A stretch of DNA of 5,061 bases from Nitrosomonas sp. (GTDB lineage: Bacteria > Pseudomonadota > Gammaproteobacteria > Burkholderiales > Nitrosomonadaceae), in NCBI GenBank assembly GCA_003514765.1, contig DOOY01000094.1, positions 658-5,718 on the forward strand. Direction: 5' to 3'. Shown here piece after piece: positions 1-5,061 of this stretch. Positions within the stretch are counted from its first letter, which is position 1; each line of letters starts with the position of its first letter. The notes beneath the pieces are model-generated. The model saw only the letters and a list, made by a program, of their open reading frames with translations, ran no database searches and had not been told where the DNA came from. The translations under genes and the position numbers were made by a program.

Positions 1-553
1 AGTAATGCCCAACACCATTGATCACGCCTGCCGCAAAAACCGGTGCCCACATCATTTGCACAGCCCAAATGGTAAGCCCGATCGGACCAAACAAAATCAC
101 ATTGATTATCAACATCAAGGCGACACCTTTTGCACTATGCTTATCATAGACATTACGTTCCATCCAGTCATCAGGCGTGCCATACCCATAACGATCCAGT
201 GTCTCCTGTTTCTTCGCTTCTATGCGATAAAGTTCGGCACCTTCTGCCAATACTTTCTTAATACCATAGACCACCGGGCTATGCGGATCATCATCGGTCT
301 CGCATTTCGCATGATGTTTACGATGAACGGCTGTCCATTCTTTCGTAACCATCCCGGTTGTCAACCAGAGCCAAAAGCGAAAAAAATGGCTGGGGATAGG
401 GTGCAGCTCCAAAGCCCTATGAGCTGAATGACGGTGCAAGTATATTGTGATACTGGCAATTGTAATATGCGTCAGAACCAGCGCAACCAAAACATATCCC
501 CACCATGGCATATCTACGACGCCTGAAATTAAATTAAGAAAATCTGAAATCAT
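1..553 (-). CDS. Membrane fatty acid desaturase (acyl-CoA/delta-9 type), N-terminal part
   Basis: Partial gene: the first 184 codons are here and the 3' end lies beyond the left edge. The translation starts MISDFLNLISG and shows two of the three histidine boxes that bind the di-iron centre in membrane desaturases: H40-RHSA-H45 (HxxxxH) within HRHSAHRALELHP, and H77-RK-H80-H81 (HxxHH) within WTAVHRKHHA. Near the edge it reads GVINGVGHY (176-184), as found before the third box in acyl-CoA delta-9 desaturases. Hydrophobic stretches at about 18-38, 55-68 and 145-180 fit an inner-membrane enzyme. The RYGYGTPDDWMERN stretch (121-134) resembles bacterial DesB-like enzymes, which put a double bond into saturated acyl chains. 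The start is supported by AGAAGGA (570-564), 10 nt upstream of ATG. Substrate and exact position specificity are inferred from the family only. The gene follows a long noncoding region and so probably has its own promoter. Confidence 0.9.
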   Translation of the reverse strand, partial: MISDFLNLISGVVDMPWWGYVLVALVLTHITIASITIYLHRHSAHRALELHPIPSHFFRFWLWLTTGMVTKEWTAVHRKHHAKCETDDDPHSPVVYGIKKVLAEGAELYRIEAKKQETLDRYGYGTPDDWMERNVYDKHSAKGVALMLIINVILFGPIGLTIWAVQMMWAPVFAAGVINGVGHY

Positions 554-580
554 ATAAAGGCAATCCTTCTAAAAACCTGA

Positions 581-598
581 AATTTGTATAAGCAAATT
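581..598. promoter_or_regulatory. Inverted repeat AATTTG-N6-CAAATT, possible operator or leader dyad
   Basis: Two perfect 6-bp arms (581-586 and 593-598) flank a 6-nt spacer, 28-45 nt upstream of the desaturase ATG. On the coding strand the dyad reads AATTTGCTTATACAAATT. The position fits a repressor operator or promoter element, but the arms are AT-rich and short, so chance is a real alternative. Confidence 0.25.
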
Positions 599-630
599 CT
601 AATCAACATATCTAATCCTAAAAGCCTAAA

Positions 631-642
631 TCATGATCATGA
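631..642. promoter_or_regulatory. 12-bp perfect palindrome TCATGATCATGA
   Basis: A perfect 12-bp palindrome without spacer, 78-89 nt upstream of the desaturase start. A palindrome this long is expected by chance in roughly one in ten regions of this size, so an operator role is only a suggestion. Confidence 0.2.
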
Positions 643-727
643 CATTCAATAACATCAGGAAACTCATGCTGATTAAACAAATTTCGTCAGTTAACAATTA
701 AAAAACCAACGATATTAAGACAAAGTA

Positions 728-760
728 GCTGTTCATAAAGTTTTATAAAAACAGAACAGC
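728..760. repeat. Inverted repeat GCTGTTC-N19-GAACAGC
   Basis: Perfect 7-bp arms at 728-734 and 754-760 enclose 19 nt, which include the 10-bp palindrome TTTTATAAAA (741-750). No T-run follows on either strand, so it is not an obvious terminator. It could be a split binding site for a dimeric regulator of the desaturase, or chance. Confidence 0.25.
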
Positions 761-972
761 ACTTGCAAAAAATCCTTCACTATGCATCTTAACACTTTAA
801 TGACTATGGCAGGAAAGATTTGTTGCAGGAATTTAAATCGCAGTATTTGAAGAAACTCAAATAAAACTCAGCAGCGAACGTATAGAAATCGCCCAGTTTC
901 ATATGCATACAGTAAGCTAACATAAACTCAGATAAAGCTTTGCTCAAAGTAAAGGCAATAATAAAACATACT

Positions 973-1518
973 TTATGCAATATTTAGCAAGTGCCAATTA
1001 CCCGGCGCAAGATCTTCTATGGTGTAATCACCAATAGCAAATCGTATTAACCTTAATGTTGGATATCCTACAGCAGCGGTCATCCGCCGCACCTGGCGGT
1101 TCTTGCCTTCTTTGATACTTAATTGCAGCCATGCCGTTGGAATATGCTTGCGAAAGCGTATAGGGGGTATTCTTGGCCAGAGGCCCGCCGGCTCGTCCAT
1201 CAAATCAGCTTTTGCCGGAAGTGTTACATAATTTTTAATAACAACTCCCCGGCATAATTTCTTCATGGCTGCTTGAGTCGGAACACCTTCAACCTGGACC
1301 CAATATGTTTTAAGCAATTTATATTTTGGATTACTGATTTTATTTTGCAGGTATCCATCATCAGTTAATAAAACCAAGCCTTCACTATCGACATCCAACC
1401 GTCCGGCGGGATAAAACTCGGGTAAAGAAATATAATCCTTAAGTGAAACATGCCCCAATTCCGCGGTAAACTGACAAACAACCCCGTAAGGTTTATTAAA
1501 AAGTATTAGACGAGACAT
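973..1518 (-). CDS. rluE: 23S rRNA pseudouridine synthase, RluE-like (RsuA family)
   Basis: Encodes 181 residues. Enzymes of this family convert one specific uridine of ribosomal RNA to pseudouridine; E. coli RluE acts on U2457 of 23S rRNA. The catalytic motif is at 39-47 (GRLDVDSEG), with D42 the expected nucleophile. The conserved FNKPYGVVCQF (7-17), KTYWVQVEG (70-78), PPIRFRKHIPT (118-128) and EGKNRQVRRMTAAVG (137-151) blocks are all present. There is no N-terminal S4 RNA-binding domain, as expected for RluE and unlike RsuA, RluB or RluF. The product starts directly with the usual MSRLILFNKPYG, so the ATG at 1518 is secure, yet the upstream sequence is T-rich with no visible Shine-Dalgarno. 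The gene lies 51 nt downstream of the broken sixA, with a hairpin between them. The family call is firm; the precise target uridine is inferred. Confidence 0.93.
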   Translation of the reverse strand: MSRLILFNKPYGVVCQFTAELGHVSLKDYISLPEFYPAGRLDVDSEGLVLLTDDGYLQNKISNPKYKLLKTYWVQVEGVPTQAAMKKLCRGVVIKNYVTLPAKADLMDEPAGLWPRIPPIRFRKHIPTAWLQLSIKEGKNRQVRRMTAAVGYPTLRLIRFAIGDYTIEDLAPGNWHLLNIA

Positions 1519-1539
1519 ATTAAAACTAAAACAAAGATC

Positions 1540-1564
1540 TAAGCCTTAAAAATTGACAGGCTTA
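1540..1564 (-). terminator. Possible weak terminator or attenuator hairpin after sixA
   Basis: The coding strand reads TAAGCCT (1564-1558), an 11-nt loop, then AGGCTTA (1546-1540): a perfect 7-bp stem starting 5 nt after the sixA stop. The following 21 nt are T-rich (TTT, TTTT and TTTT runs broken by G and A). The stem is short with only three GC pairs, and the T-tract does not follow it at once, so termination would be partial at best. It ends about 21 nt before the rluE start. Confidence 0.35.
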
Positions 1565-1569
1565 AAAAC

Positions 1570-2035
1570 TCAAAACATTTCCGAATATTTAACAGTACAT
1601 AATTCTGTCACAAACGTGCTTTTTTTCTTTTGGCAGGTAATCCACCAGACCGCACCTTTATTGAAAAACAGACCTGAAGGCATTGTTGACAGCAATAAAC
1701 ATGCTGTTTCACCCAGTGTTGGTTGATGTCCCACGACAACAACCGCACCTTGCGCATAAGGCCAATCGGCTGCGGCCAATATTTGATTTGCACTCGCACC
1801 AACCAGGCCCAATCTCTTGCACGATATCAAAATCATGACACAATGCCATCGCGGTTTGCCGCGCGCGTTGTGCAGGGCTTGTTAGAACCAGGGCATTTTC
1901 GGGCAGTTGCGACTTCAGCCAGCCTGCCATTGTTCGGGCCTGAATCAAACCTCTTTTTGTCAATTGACGCGCCATATCAGAGACACCCGGAACACCCTCT
2001 TCAGCTTCGGCATGACGCCACAGTATGAGTTCCAT
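1570..2035 (-). pseudogene. sixA: SixA-type phosphohistidine phosphatase, frameshifted
   Basis: SixA proteins are small histidine-phosphatase-fold enzymes that remove phosphate from phosphohistidine; E. coli SixA acts on HPt and PTS-type phosphocarriers. The first 78 codons (ATG at 2035) give MELILWRHAEAEEG, with catalytic H8, and SPAQRARQTA (53-62). The rest of the family sequence (ASANQILAAADWPYAQGAVVVVGHQPTLGETA and onward, stop at 1570) continues in another frame. The switch is at a tandem TGGTTGGT (1805-1798). Deleting one TGGT gives an uninterrupted 153-residue protein with the second catalytic histidine at 102 in GHQP, close to the 161 residues of E. coli SixA. As written, translation would stop at 1709 after 108 residues, without H102, so the product should be inactive. 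A TTG 18 nt upstream (2053) is also in frame, but ATG at 2035 matches the family start. No Shine-Dalgarno is evident. The break could be a real recent mutation or an assembly error. Confidence 0.88.
1798..1805 (-). repeat. 4-bp tandem duplication (TGGT)x2 at the sixA frameshift
   Basis: The coding strand reads CC-TGGT-TGGT-GCG. With one TGGT the codons are CCT GGT GCG (Pro-Gly-Ala), joining the two SixA reading frames seamlessly. With two copies the frame shifts by one and runs through Trp-Cys-Glu into non-homologous sequence. This looks like a short slippage duplication. Confidence 0.8.
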
Positions 2036-2158
2036 ATGCGCGTTTAGAGTCAAAAATATTGATCAATTAACAGTTTATTGAAGTTCATCATATGCAACAA
2101 CGCAGTTTTACTCCATATTGAGCACGGCACGACAAGTGAAAGAAGAATACAACAATTG

Positions 2159-2446
2159 TCAAAAATGAAACAATGTATCAGGGGAATATCTGGATTGTAA
2201 AATTAAAACTATTTTCCGCCTCGACTTTTCTCCTTGCTTTAATACAACCTGATTGCGCGGTACTGCGAAACGTTCTGCAAGATATTTTAGCAAGGCAGCA
2301 TTAGCTTTACCTTCCACGGGCGCAGCCGCGAGTTTTATTTTCAGTGCATCGCCGTGCAGTCCAACGACTTCGGTTCGTTTAGCACCCGGTTGAATATGCA
2401 ATGTCAAAATGAAATTACGTGCATTATCACATTGAAACCAACTCAT
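2159..2446 (-). CDS. yggU: DUF167 family protein YggU
   Basis: Encodes 95 residues, the usual size of this single-domain family. The conserved core is clear: HIQPGAKRTEVVG (17-29), LKIKLAAAPVEGKANAALLKYLA (35-57) and the basic GEKSRRK (72-78). The biochemical role of the family is not established; it is a small soluble alpha/beta protein, often encoded next to yggT and proC. The start ATG (2446) lies 8 nt after the yggT stop codon and has no good Shine-Dalgarno (GACTGACCAGCCAT precedes it), which suggests translation by coupling to yggT. After the stop a 123-nt gap leads to sixA. The C-terminal tail (YSPDTLFHF) goes slightly beyond the core and is not a feature I recognise. Confidence 0.92.
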   Translation of the reverse strand: MSWFQCDNARNFILTLHIQPGAKRTEVVGLHGDALKIKLAAAPVEGKANAALLKYLAERFAVPRNQVVLKQGEKSRRKIVLILQSRYSPDTLFHF

Positions 2447-2454
2447 ATGGCTGG

Positions 2455-3030
2455 TCAGTCAAGCATCGACTTGACTTCCATATGCACGCCCGCTACAACC
2501 ATAAGTAATAATTGAATAATAATCAGCACAAACAATGGAGAAAGATCGACATTCGCAATAGGTGGAATACGGCGGCGAAAAACAGACAAAAATGGTTGCG
2601 TAAACGTGTTCAACAAAGGCGCCAGGGGACTAAACGGGTTAACCCATGAAATAATAGCCTGGGCAATGATCATAAATAAAACAATATACAGCGTTATCTT
2701 GATGATTTCGACCATGCCCAGCAATCCCATAACGCCGGTTGCAGTCACCATGTTTGTCCCGAAATCAAAACCTTGATAAAGATACACACTGGTCACAATG
2801 ACGCACTCAGCCAGCCATGCCAATACCAGCGTTGACATATCCAGGCCCCTCCATCCCGGAATGACGCGGCGTGCAGGACGCACAATAAAATCAGTAACCG
2901 CAATCAGAAACTGCGCGATATTATTATAATAAGGTACGCGCAACAACTGAAAATAAAAACGCAACAATAACGCCAGAGAAAAAAGGCCCAAAATAGTTTT
3001 TAATAGGAATATCATAATCTCGTTAATCAT
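2455..3030 (-). CDS. yggT: YggT family integral membrane protein
   Basis: Encodes 191 residues with two copies of the YGGT repeat. The first has LLRFYFQLLRVPYYN (22-36) and RPARRVIPGWRGLDMSTLVLAWL (51-73). The second has ISWVNPFSPLAPLLNTFTQPFLSVFRRRIPP (127-157) and VDLSPLFVLIIIQLLL (161-176). Likely membrane segments are about 5-25, 65-87, one or two within 96-130, and 161-183, so this is an inner-membrane protein. The family's molecular function is not settled; links to osmotic or ion stress and cell-envelope processes have been proposed. The start has the best ribosome binding site of the central genes: GGGAG (3041-3037), 6 nt before ATG. It sits 78 nt downstream of proC and 8 nt upstream of yggU, the classic proC-yggT-yggU order, so the three are probably co-transcribed. 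Confidence 0.94.
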   Translation of the reverse strand: MINEIMIFLLKTILGLFSLALLLRFYFQLLRVPYYNNIAQFLIAVTDFIVRPARRVIPGWRGLDMSTLVLAWLAECVIVTSVYLYQGFDFGTNMVTATGVMGLLGMVEIIKITLYIVLFMIIAQAIISWVNPFSPLAPLLNTFTQPFLSVFRRRIPPIANVDLSPLFVLIIIQLLLMVVAGVHMEVKSMLD

Positions 3031-3108
3031 CAGTCGCTCCCAATTCCCTATATTGTTTAATACTAATTAAATGCTCTGGGTAGTAGTACATCGATATTAA
3101 TTGTAAAC

Positions 3109-3948
3109 TTACAGCTTACTGAATTCGTCGCTCATCTCTCGAGAGCGCACATTGGCCGCATAAATAGCCGCAATAATCTTGCTTTTAACCTCATTTATTT
3201 CCATCGACTGAATCGCCTGCTGTGTCGTTCCACCTTTCGAAGTAACCCTTGCACGCAAAACAGCTGCGTCTTCACTGCTTTCATTGGCAAGTTTTACCGC
3301 ACCGCGGAATGTCTGCAACGTAAGCTGCTTGGCTTCATCCGCTGTCAGACCCAATTCTATTCCTGCCTGCTGCAGTGATTCAATAAAATAAAACACATAT
3401 GCCGGGCCACTGCCGGAAATCGCGGTTACCGTATGCAACATTTCTTCGTCGTCAACCCAAAGTACTGACCCAACTGCTTTCATAATTAACTCGGCAGCCT
3501 GTCTGTCCTGCACACTCGCATTTGGTGAAGCGTAGAGACCTGTCACTCCGGCACCCACCAGCGATGGTGTGTTGGGCATGGTACGAATAACCCGCCTATA
3601 ACCATCTAACCAGCGCATAATATCCGTCGTAAGAATACCTGCCGCAATAGAAATCACCAGGTGTTGATCAAGCATGCTCTTCAATTGTTGCGCAACTGCA
3701 TGCAACTGTTGCGGCTTAACGGAAAGCACAATGACATTGCCCACCTCATCTGTTTCTTCAGATAGACAAGGTTTTATGCCACTCGCCAGATCAGCTACGG
3801 TTGAAACGCCAAACCGTTCACTAATCCTGATGCGGCTCTCATCATTTATCTCGACCACGCAAATTTGATCGGCTGCATAACCCTGCTTCAACAATCCACT
3901 GACCAGGGCACAAGCCATATTACCGCCACCAATAAATGTAATCTTCAT
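3109..3948 (-). CDS. proC: Pyrroline-5-carboxylate reductase
   Basis: Encodes 279 residues, close to the usual 265-280. ProC reduces 1-pyrroline-5-carboxylate to L-proline with NAD(P)H in the cytoplasm, the last step of proline synthesis. The N-terminal Rossmann fold begins MKITFIGGGNMACALVSGLL, with the dinucleotide-binding glycines at 7-9. Further conserved blocks are VLSVKPQ (74-80), RTMPNTPSLVGAGVTGLYA (122-140), the family signature AISGSGPAYVFYFIESL (176-192) and RVTSKGGTTQQAI (234-246). Residues about 57-70 (GIKPCLSEETDEVG) look somewhat longer than the usual short link before the VKPQ strand and could be a lineage insertion. The ATG at 3948 gives the standard family start; the upstream sequence is A-rich (AAAGAAAAGCG) with only a weak Shine-Dalgarno. 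mutM lies 96 nt upstream and yggT 78 nt downstream. The often neighbouring yggS is not present here. Confidence 0.97.
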   Translation of the reverse strand: MKITFIGGGNMACALVSGLLKQGYAADQICVVEINDESRIRISERFGVSTVADLASGIKPCLSEETDEVGNVIVLSVKPQQLHAVAQQLKSMLDQHLVISIAAGILTTDIMRWLDGYRRVIRTMPNTPSLVGAGVTGLYASPNASVQDRQAAELIMKAVGSVLWVDDEEMLHTVTAISGSGPAYVFYFIESLQQAGIELGLTADEAKQLTLQTFRGAVKLANESSEDAAVLRARVTSKGGTTQQAIQSMEINEVKSKIIAAIYAANVRSREMSDEFSKL

Positions 3949-3969
3949 TATTCGCTTTTCTTTGAAACC

Positions 3970-3997
3970 ATTATCATTAGATTATCCCCAAAGACAA
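3970..3997 (-). promoter_or_regulatory. Candidate sigma-70 promoter for proC-yggT-yggU
   Basis: In the mutM-proC gap the coding strand has TTGTCT (3997-3992), a 16-nt spacer and GATAAT (3975-3970), matching 4/6 and 5/6 of the consensus, about 22 nt upstream of the proC ATG. A second GATAAT lies at 3986-3981 but has no good -35 at proper spacing. This would allow proC to be transcribed separately from mutM. Confidence 0.35.
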
Positions 3998-4044
3998 ATA
4001 GGGCAAGTCCGAACAAAAATCTTAGAAGCCACAATGCTGCGCAG

Positions 4045-4893
4045 CTAATGTTGACAAACAGGACAATAAAAACTTGAGCGTTGATTCTGTTTTATCTGTT
4101 TTATCACCGAACCGCATTTTCTACAGGCCATGCCGGCGCGCCCATAAACCCAGTATTGTTGCTGAAAATAACCCGGATTACCATCGCTGTTGACAAAATC
4201 ACGCAAGCTGCTCCCACCTGCTTCAATTGCTTTTTGCAAAACTGTTTTAACATTCTGCACAAGTTTCTCGTAGCGGGAAAGCCCTACTCTGCACGCAGCC
4301 GTTCGTGGATTGATCTCTGCATGAAACAATGCTTCATTTGCATAAATATTGCCGATACCAACAACCACCTGATTATTCATCAACATTGCCTTGATACTTG
4401 ACTTTCTGGTGCGTGAATTTTCATATAATCGTGTTGCACAGAAATCCGGAACCAACGGTTCCGGTCCCAGGTTAACGAGCAAGGGATGCTGCAGTGTGTT
4501 TCCCGGCTGCCACAAAACAGCACCAAAACGACGCGGGTCTCTGAGTCGCAATATAGTCCGACCTTCAACAATCAGATCAAAATGATCATGTTTGCCCGGC
4601 CGGTGAAGAGAATCCTCTGATTCAGCACATGGCATACTACCGTTTGATAACAACCGCAAGCTACCCGACATACCCAGATGCAAAATCAACGTACCGATGC
4701 CACATTCGAATAAAAGATATTTTGCCCTCCTGGTAATCGCATGAATCCTTTGTCCTTTTAGTCGGTCATTCAGGTCATCAGGTATCGGCCAGCGCAGTCT
4801 TGGATTACGAATGACTACCGCGGTAATGCGGCGCTTTTCCAGGTAAGGCGCAATGCCAAGGCGCGTAACTTCTACCTCCGGTAATTCTGGCAT
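4045..4893 (-). CDS. mutM: Formamidopyrimidine-DNA glycosylase (Fpg)
   Basis: Encodes 282 residues, slightly longer than E. coli MutM (269). It excises oxidised purines such as 8-oxoguanine and formamidopyrimidines from DNA and cuts the resulting abasic site by beta,delta-elimination. Catalytic P2 and E3 are in the N-terminal MPELPEVEV, and the conserved lysine is K58 (RRAKYLLFE). LHLGMSGSL (71-79) carries the DNA-intercalating methionine (M75), and [10 protein letters not shown] (119-128) the other void-filling residues. The helix-two-turn-helix domain includes [13 protein letters not shown] (178-190). The C-terminal zinc finger has C257, C260, C277 and C280, with R272 in NQRSSFYC. All key residues are present, so the enzyme should be active. 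About ten extra residues at 84-97 ([14 protein letters not shown]) account for much of the added length. It follows the upstream gene fragment by 33 nt; proC is next downstream. Confidence 0.97.
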   Translation of the reverse strand: MPELPEVEVTRLGIAPYLEKRRITAVVIRNPRLRWPIPDDLNDRLKGQRIHAITRRAKYLLFECGIGTLILHLGMSGSLRLLSNGSMPCAESEDSLHRPGKHDHFDLIVEGRTILRLRDPRRFGAVLWQPGNTLQHPLLVNLGPEPLVPDFCATRLYENSRTRKSSIKAMLMNNQVVVGIGNIYANEALFHAEINPRTAACRVGLSRYEKLVQNVKTVLQKAIEAGGSSLRDFVNSDGNPGYFQQQYWVYGRAGMACRKCGSVIKQIKQNQRSSFYCPVCQH

Positions 4894-4901
4894 CGACTCA
4901 T

Positions 4902-4907
4902 ATTATA
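4902..4907 (-). promoter_or_regulatory. Perfect TATAAT close to the mutM start
   Basis: A consensus -10 hexamer is read on the coding strand at 4907-4902, 8 nt before the mutM ATG. With a 17-nt spacer the -35 position is TTAAAC (3/6 match), which is poor. A start of transcription about 7 nt downstream would leave only about 2 nt of leader. It may be a chance match in AT-rich DNA. Confidence 0.25.
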
Positions 4908-4926
4908 TAGAGGTTTGGTACAGGGT

Positions 4927-5061
4927 TTAATCAGCCTTGATAGCATACGGATTTAATAACCGGCGGCTTACCGGTTCGGAGAAATAATAACCGACCTGCT
5001 CACCACTCCTTAAAAACACCACGCCGGAATTATTTTCAAACACCTTAATTTTAATTTGCTG
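4927..5061 (-). CDS. C-terminal fragment of an unrecognised protein
   Basis: An open frame enters from the right edge and runs 44 codons to a TAA at 4929-4927, beginning QQIKIKVFENN and ending RRLLNPYAIKAD. No stop interrupts it, and it ends 33 nt before mutM on the same strand, as an upstream neighbour in an operon would. The segment alternates hydrophobic and polar residues (IKIKVFEN, GVVFLRSG, QVGYYFSEP), which suggests beta strands, but I recognise no motif or family. With only the tail visible I assign no function. A chance open frame of this length is possible but less likely given the position. Confidence 0.5.
   Translation of the reverse strand, partial: QQIKIKVFENNSGVVFLRSGEQVGYYFSEPVSRRLLNPYAIKAD

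Larger units (their letters stand above)
554..972. other. 419-bp AT-rich noncoding region upstream of the desaturase
   Basis: I see no convincing gene here on either strand. The longest plus-strand reading I followed, from ATG at 781, stops after 22 codons and resembles nothing known to me. The stretch is strongly AT-rich and separates the end of the RluE-like gene from the start of the desaturase, so it should hold the desaturase promoter and 5' leader. It contains three small dyads (listed separately) but no clear -35/-10 pair. There is also no strong stem followed by a T-run to terminate the RluE-like transcript; the only stem near 938-949 has 4-5 bp and a tiny loop. Confidence 0.6.

Noticed and set aside
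5..427. 140-codon open frame on the plus strand
   Set aside because: It lies antisense to the desaturase, whose histidine boxes and family motifs are clear; its translation resembles no protein.
781..849. Small plus-strand frame from ATG at 781
   Set aside because: Only 22 codons, with no ribosome binding site I trust and no recognisable sequence.
1723..2028. 101-codon plus-strand frame and the 64-codon minus-strand frame at 1608-1802
   Set aside because: Both are shadows of sixA; the SixA family sequence is found in the two other minus-strand frames.
2058..2067. ATTGATCAAT palindrome upstream of sixA as an FNR/Anr site
   Set aside because: The known site is TTGAT-N4-ATCAA; here the half-sites are overlapped without the 4-nt spacer, so it does not match.
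3056..3071. TTTAAT-N4-ATTAAA stem between proC and yggT
   Set aside because: The stem is all A-T and only 6 bp; it is too weak to call a terminator in an otherwise operon-like gap.
4036..4045. GCTGCGCAGC palindrome at the mutM stop codon as a terminator
   Set aside because: It has no loop and no T-run after it; a 10-bp palindrome alone does not support termination.
3674..4077. Plus-strand frames of 64 and 70 codons opposite proC and the mutM-proC gap
   Set aside because: They are antisense to proC, which is complete and highly conserved, and have no recognisable features.
4081..4585. Plus-strand (106 and 64 codons) and minus-strand (63 codons) frames inside mutM
   Set aside because: mutM is intact with all catalytic residues; these are out-of-frame readings of it.

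Overview
The window is a stretch of ordinary bacterial chromosome in which every recognisable gene lies on the minus strand. The gene set (mutM, proC, yggT, yggU, a SixA-type phosphatase, an RluE-type pseudouridine synthase and an acyl-CoA-type fatty acid desaturase) and the protein sequences suggest a proteobacterium. A betaproteobacterium of moderate GC, perhaps Nitrosomonadaceae-like, is my best guess; this comes from protein-family impression and not from a phylogenetic marker.

In transcription order (right to left) the layout is as follows. 5061-4927 holds the C-terminal tail of an unrecognised protein. 4893-4045 is mutM (DNA repair glycosylase) and 3948-3109 is proC (last step of proline synthesis). 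3030-2455 is yggT (membrane protein) and 2446-2159 is yggU (DUF167), a tight pair with an 8-nt gap. 2035-1570 is sixA, broken by a frameshift, and 1518-973 is the RluE-like 23S rRNA pseudouridine synthase. A 419-bp AT-rich noncoding stretch (972-554) follows, and then 553-1, the N-terminal 184 residues of a membrane fatty acid desaturase that runs off the left edge.

These are mainly housekeeping functions: repair of oxidised bases, proline synthesis, the conserved proC-yggT-yggU neighbourhood, rRNA modification and membrane lipid unsaturation. No mobile element, CRISPR array, tRNA or rRNA was seen, and I do not see a new biological system.

The most notable observation is in sixA. The two halves of a complete phosphatase lie in different frames, and the junction is a 4-bp tandem duplication (TGGTTGGT on the coding strand). 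Removing one copy restores a clean 153-residue SixA with both catalytic histidines. Lesser points are a hairpin between sixA and rluE, several dyads upstream of the desaturase, a perfect TATAAT almost touching the mutM start, and generally weak Shine-Dalgarno sequences.
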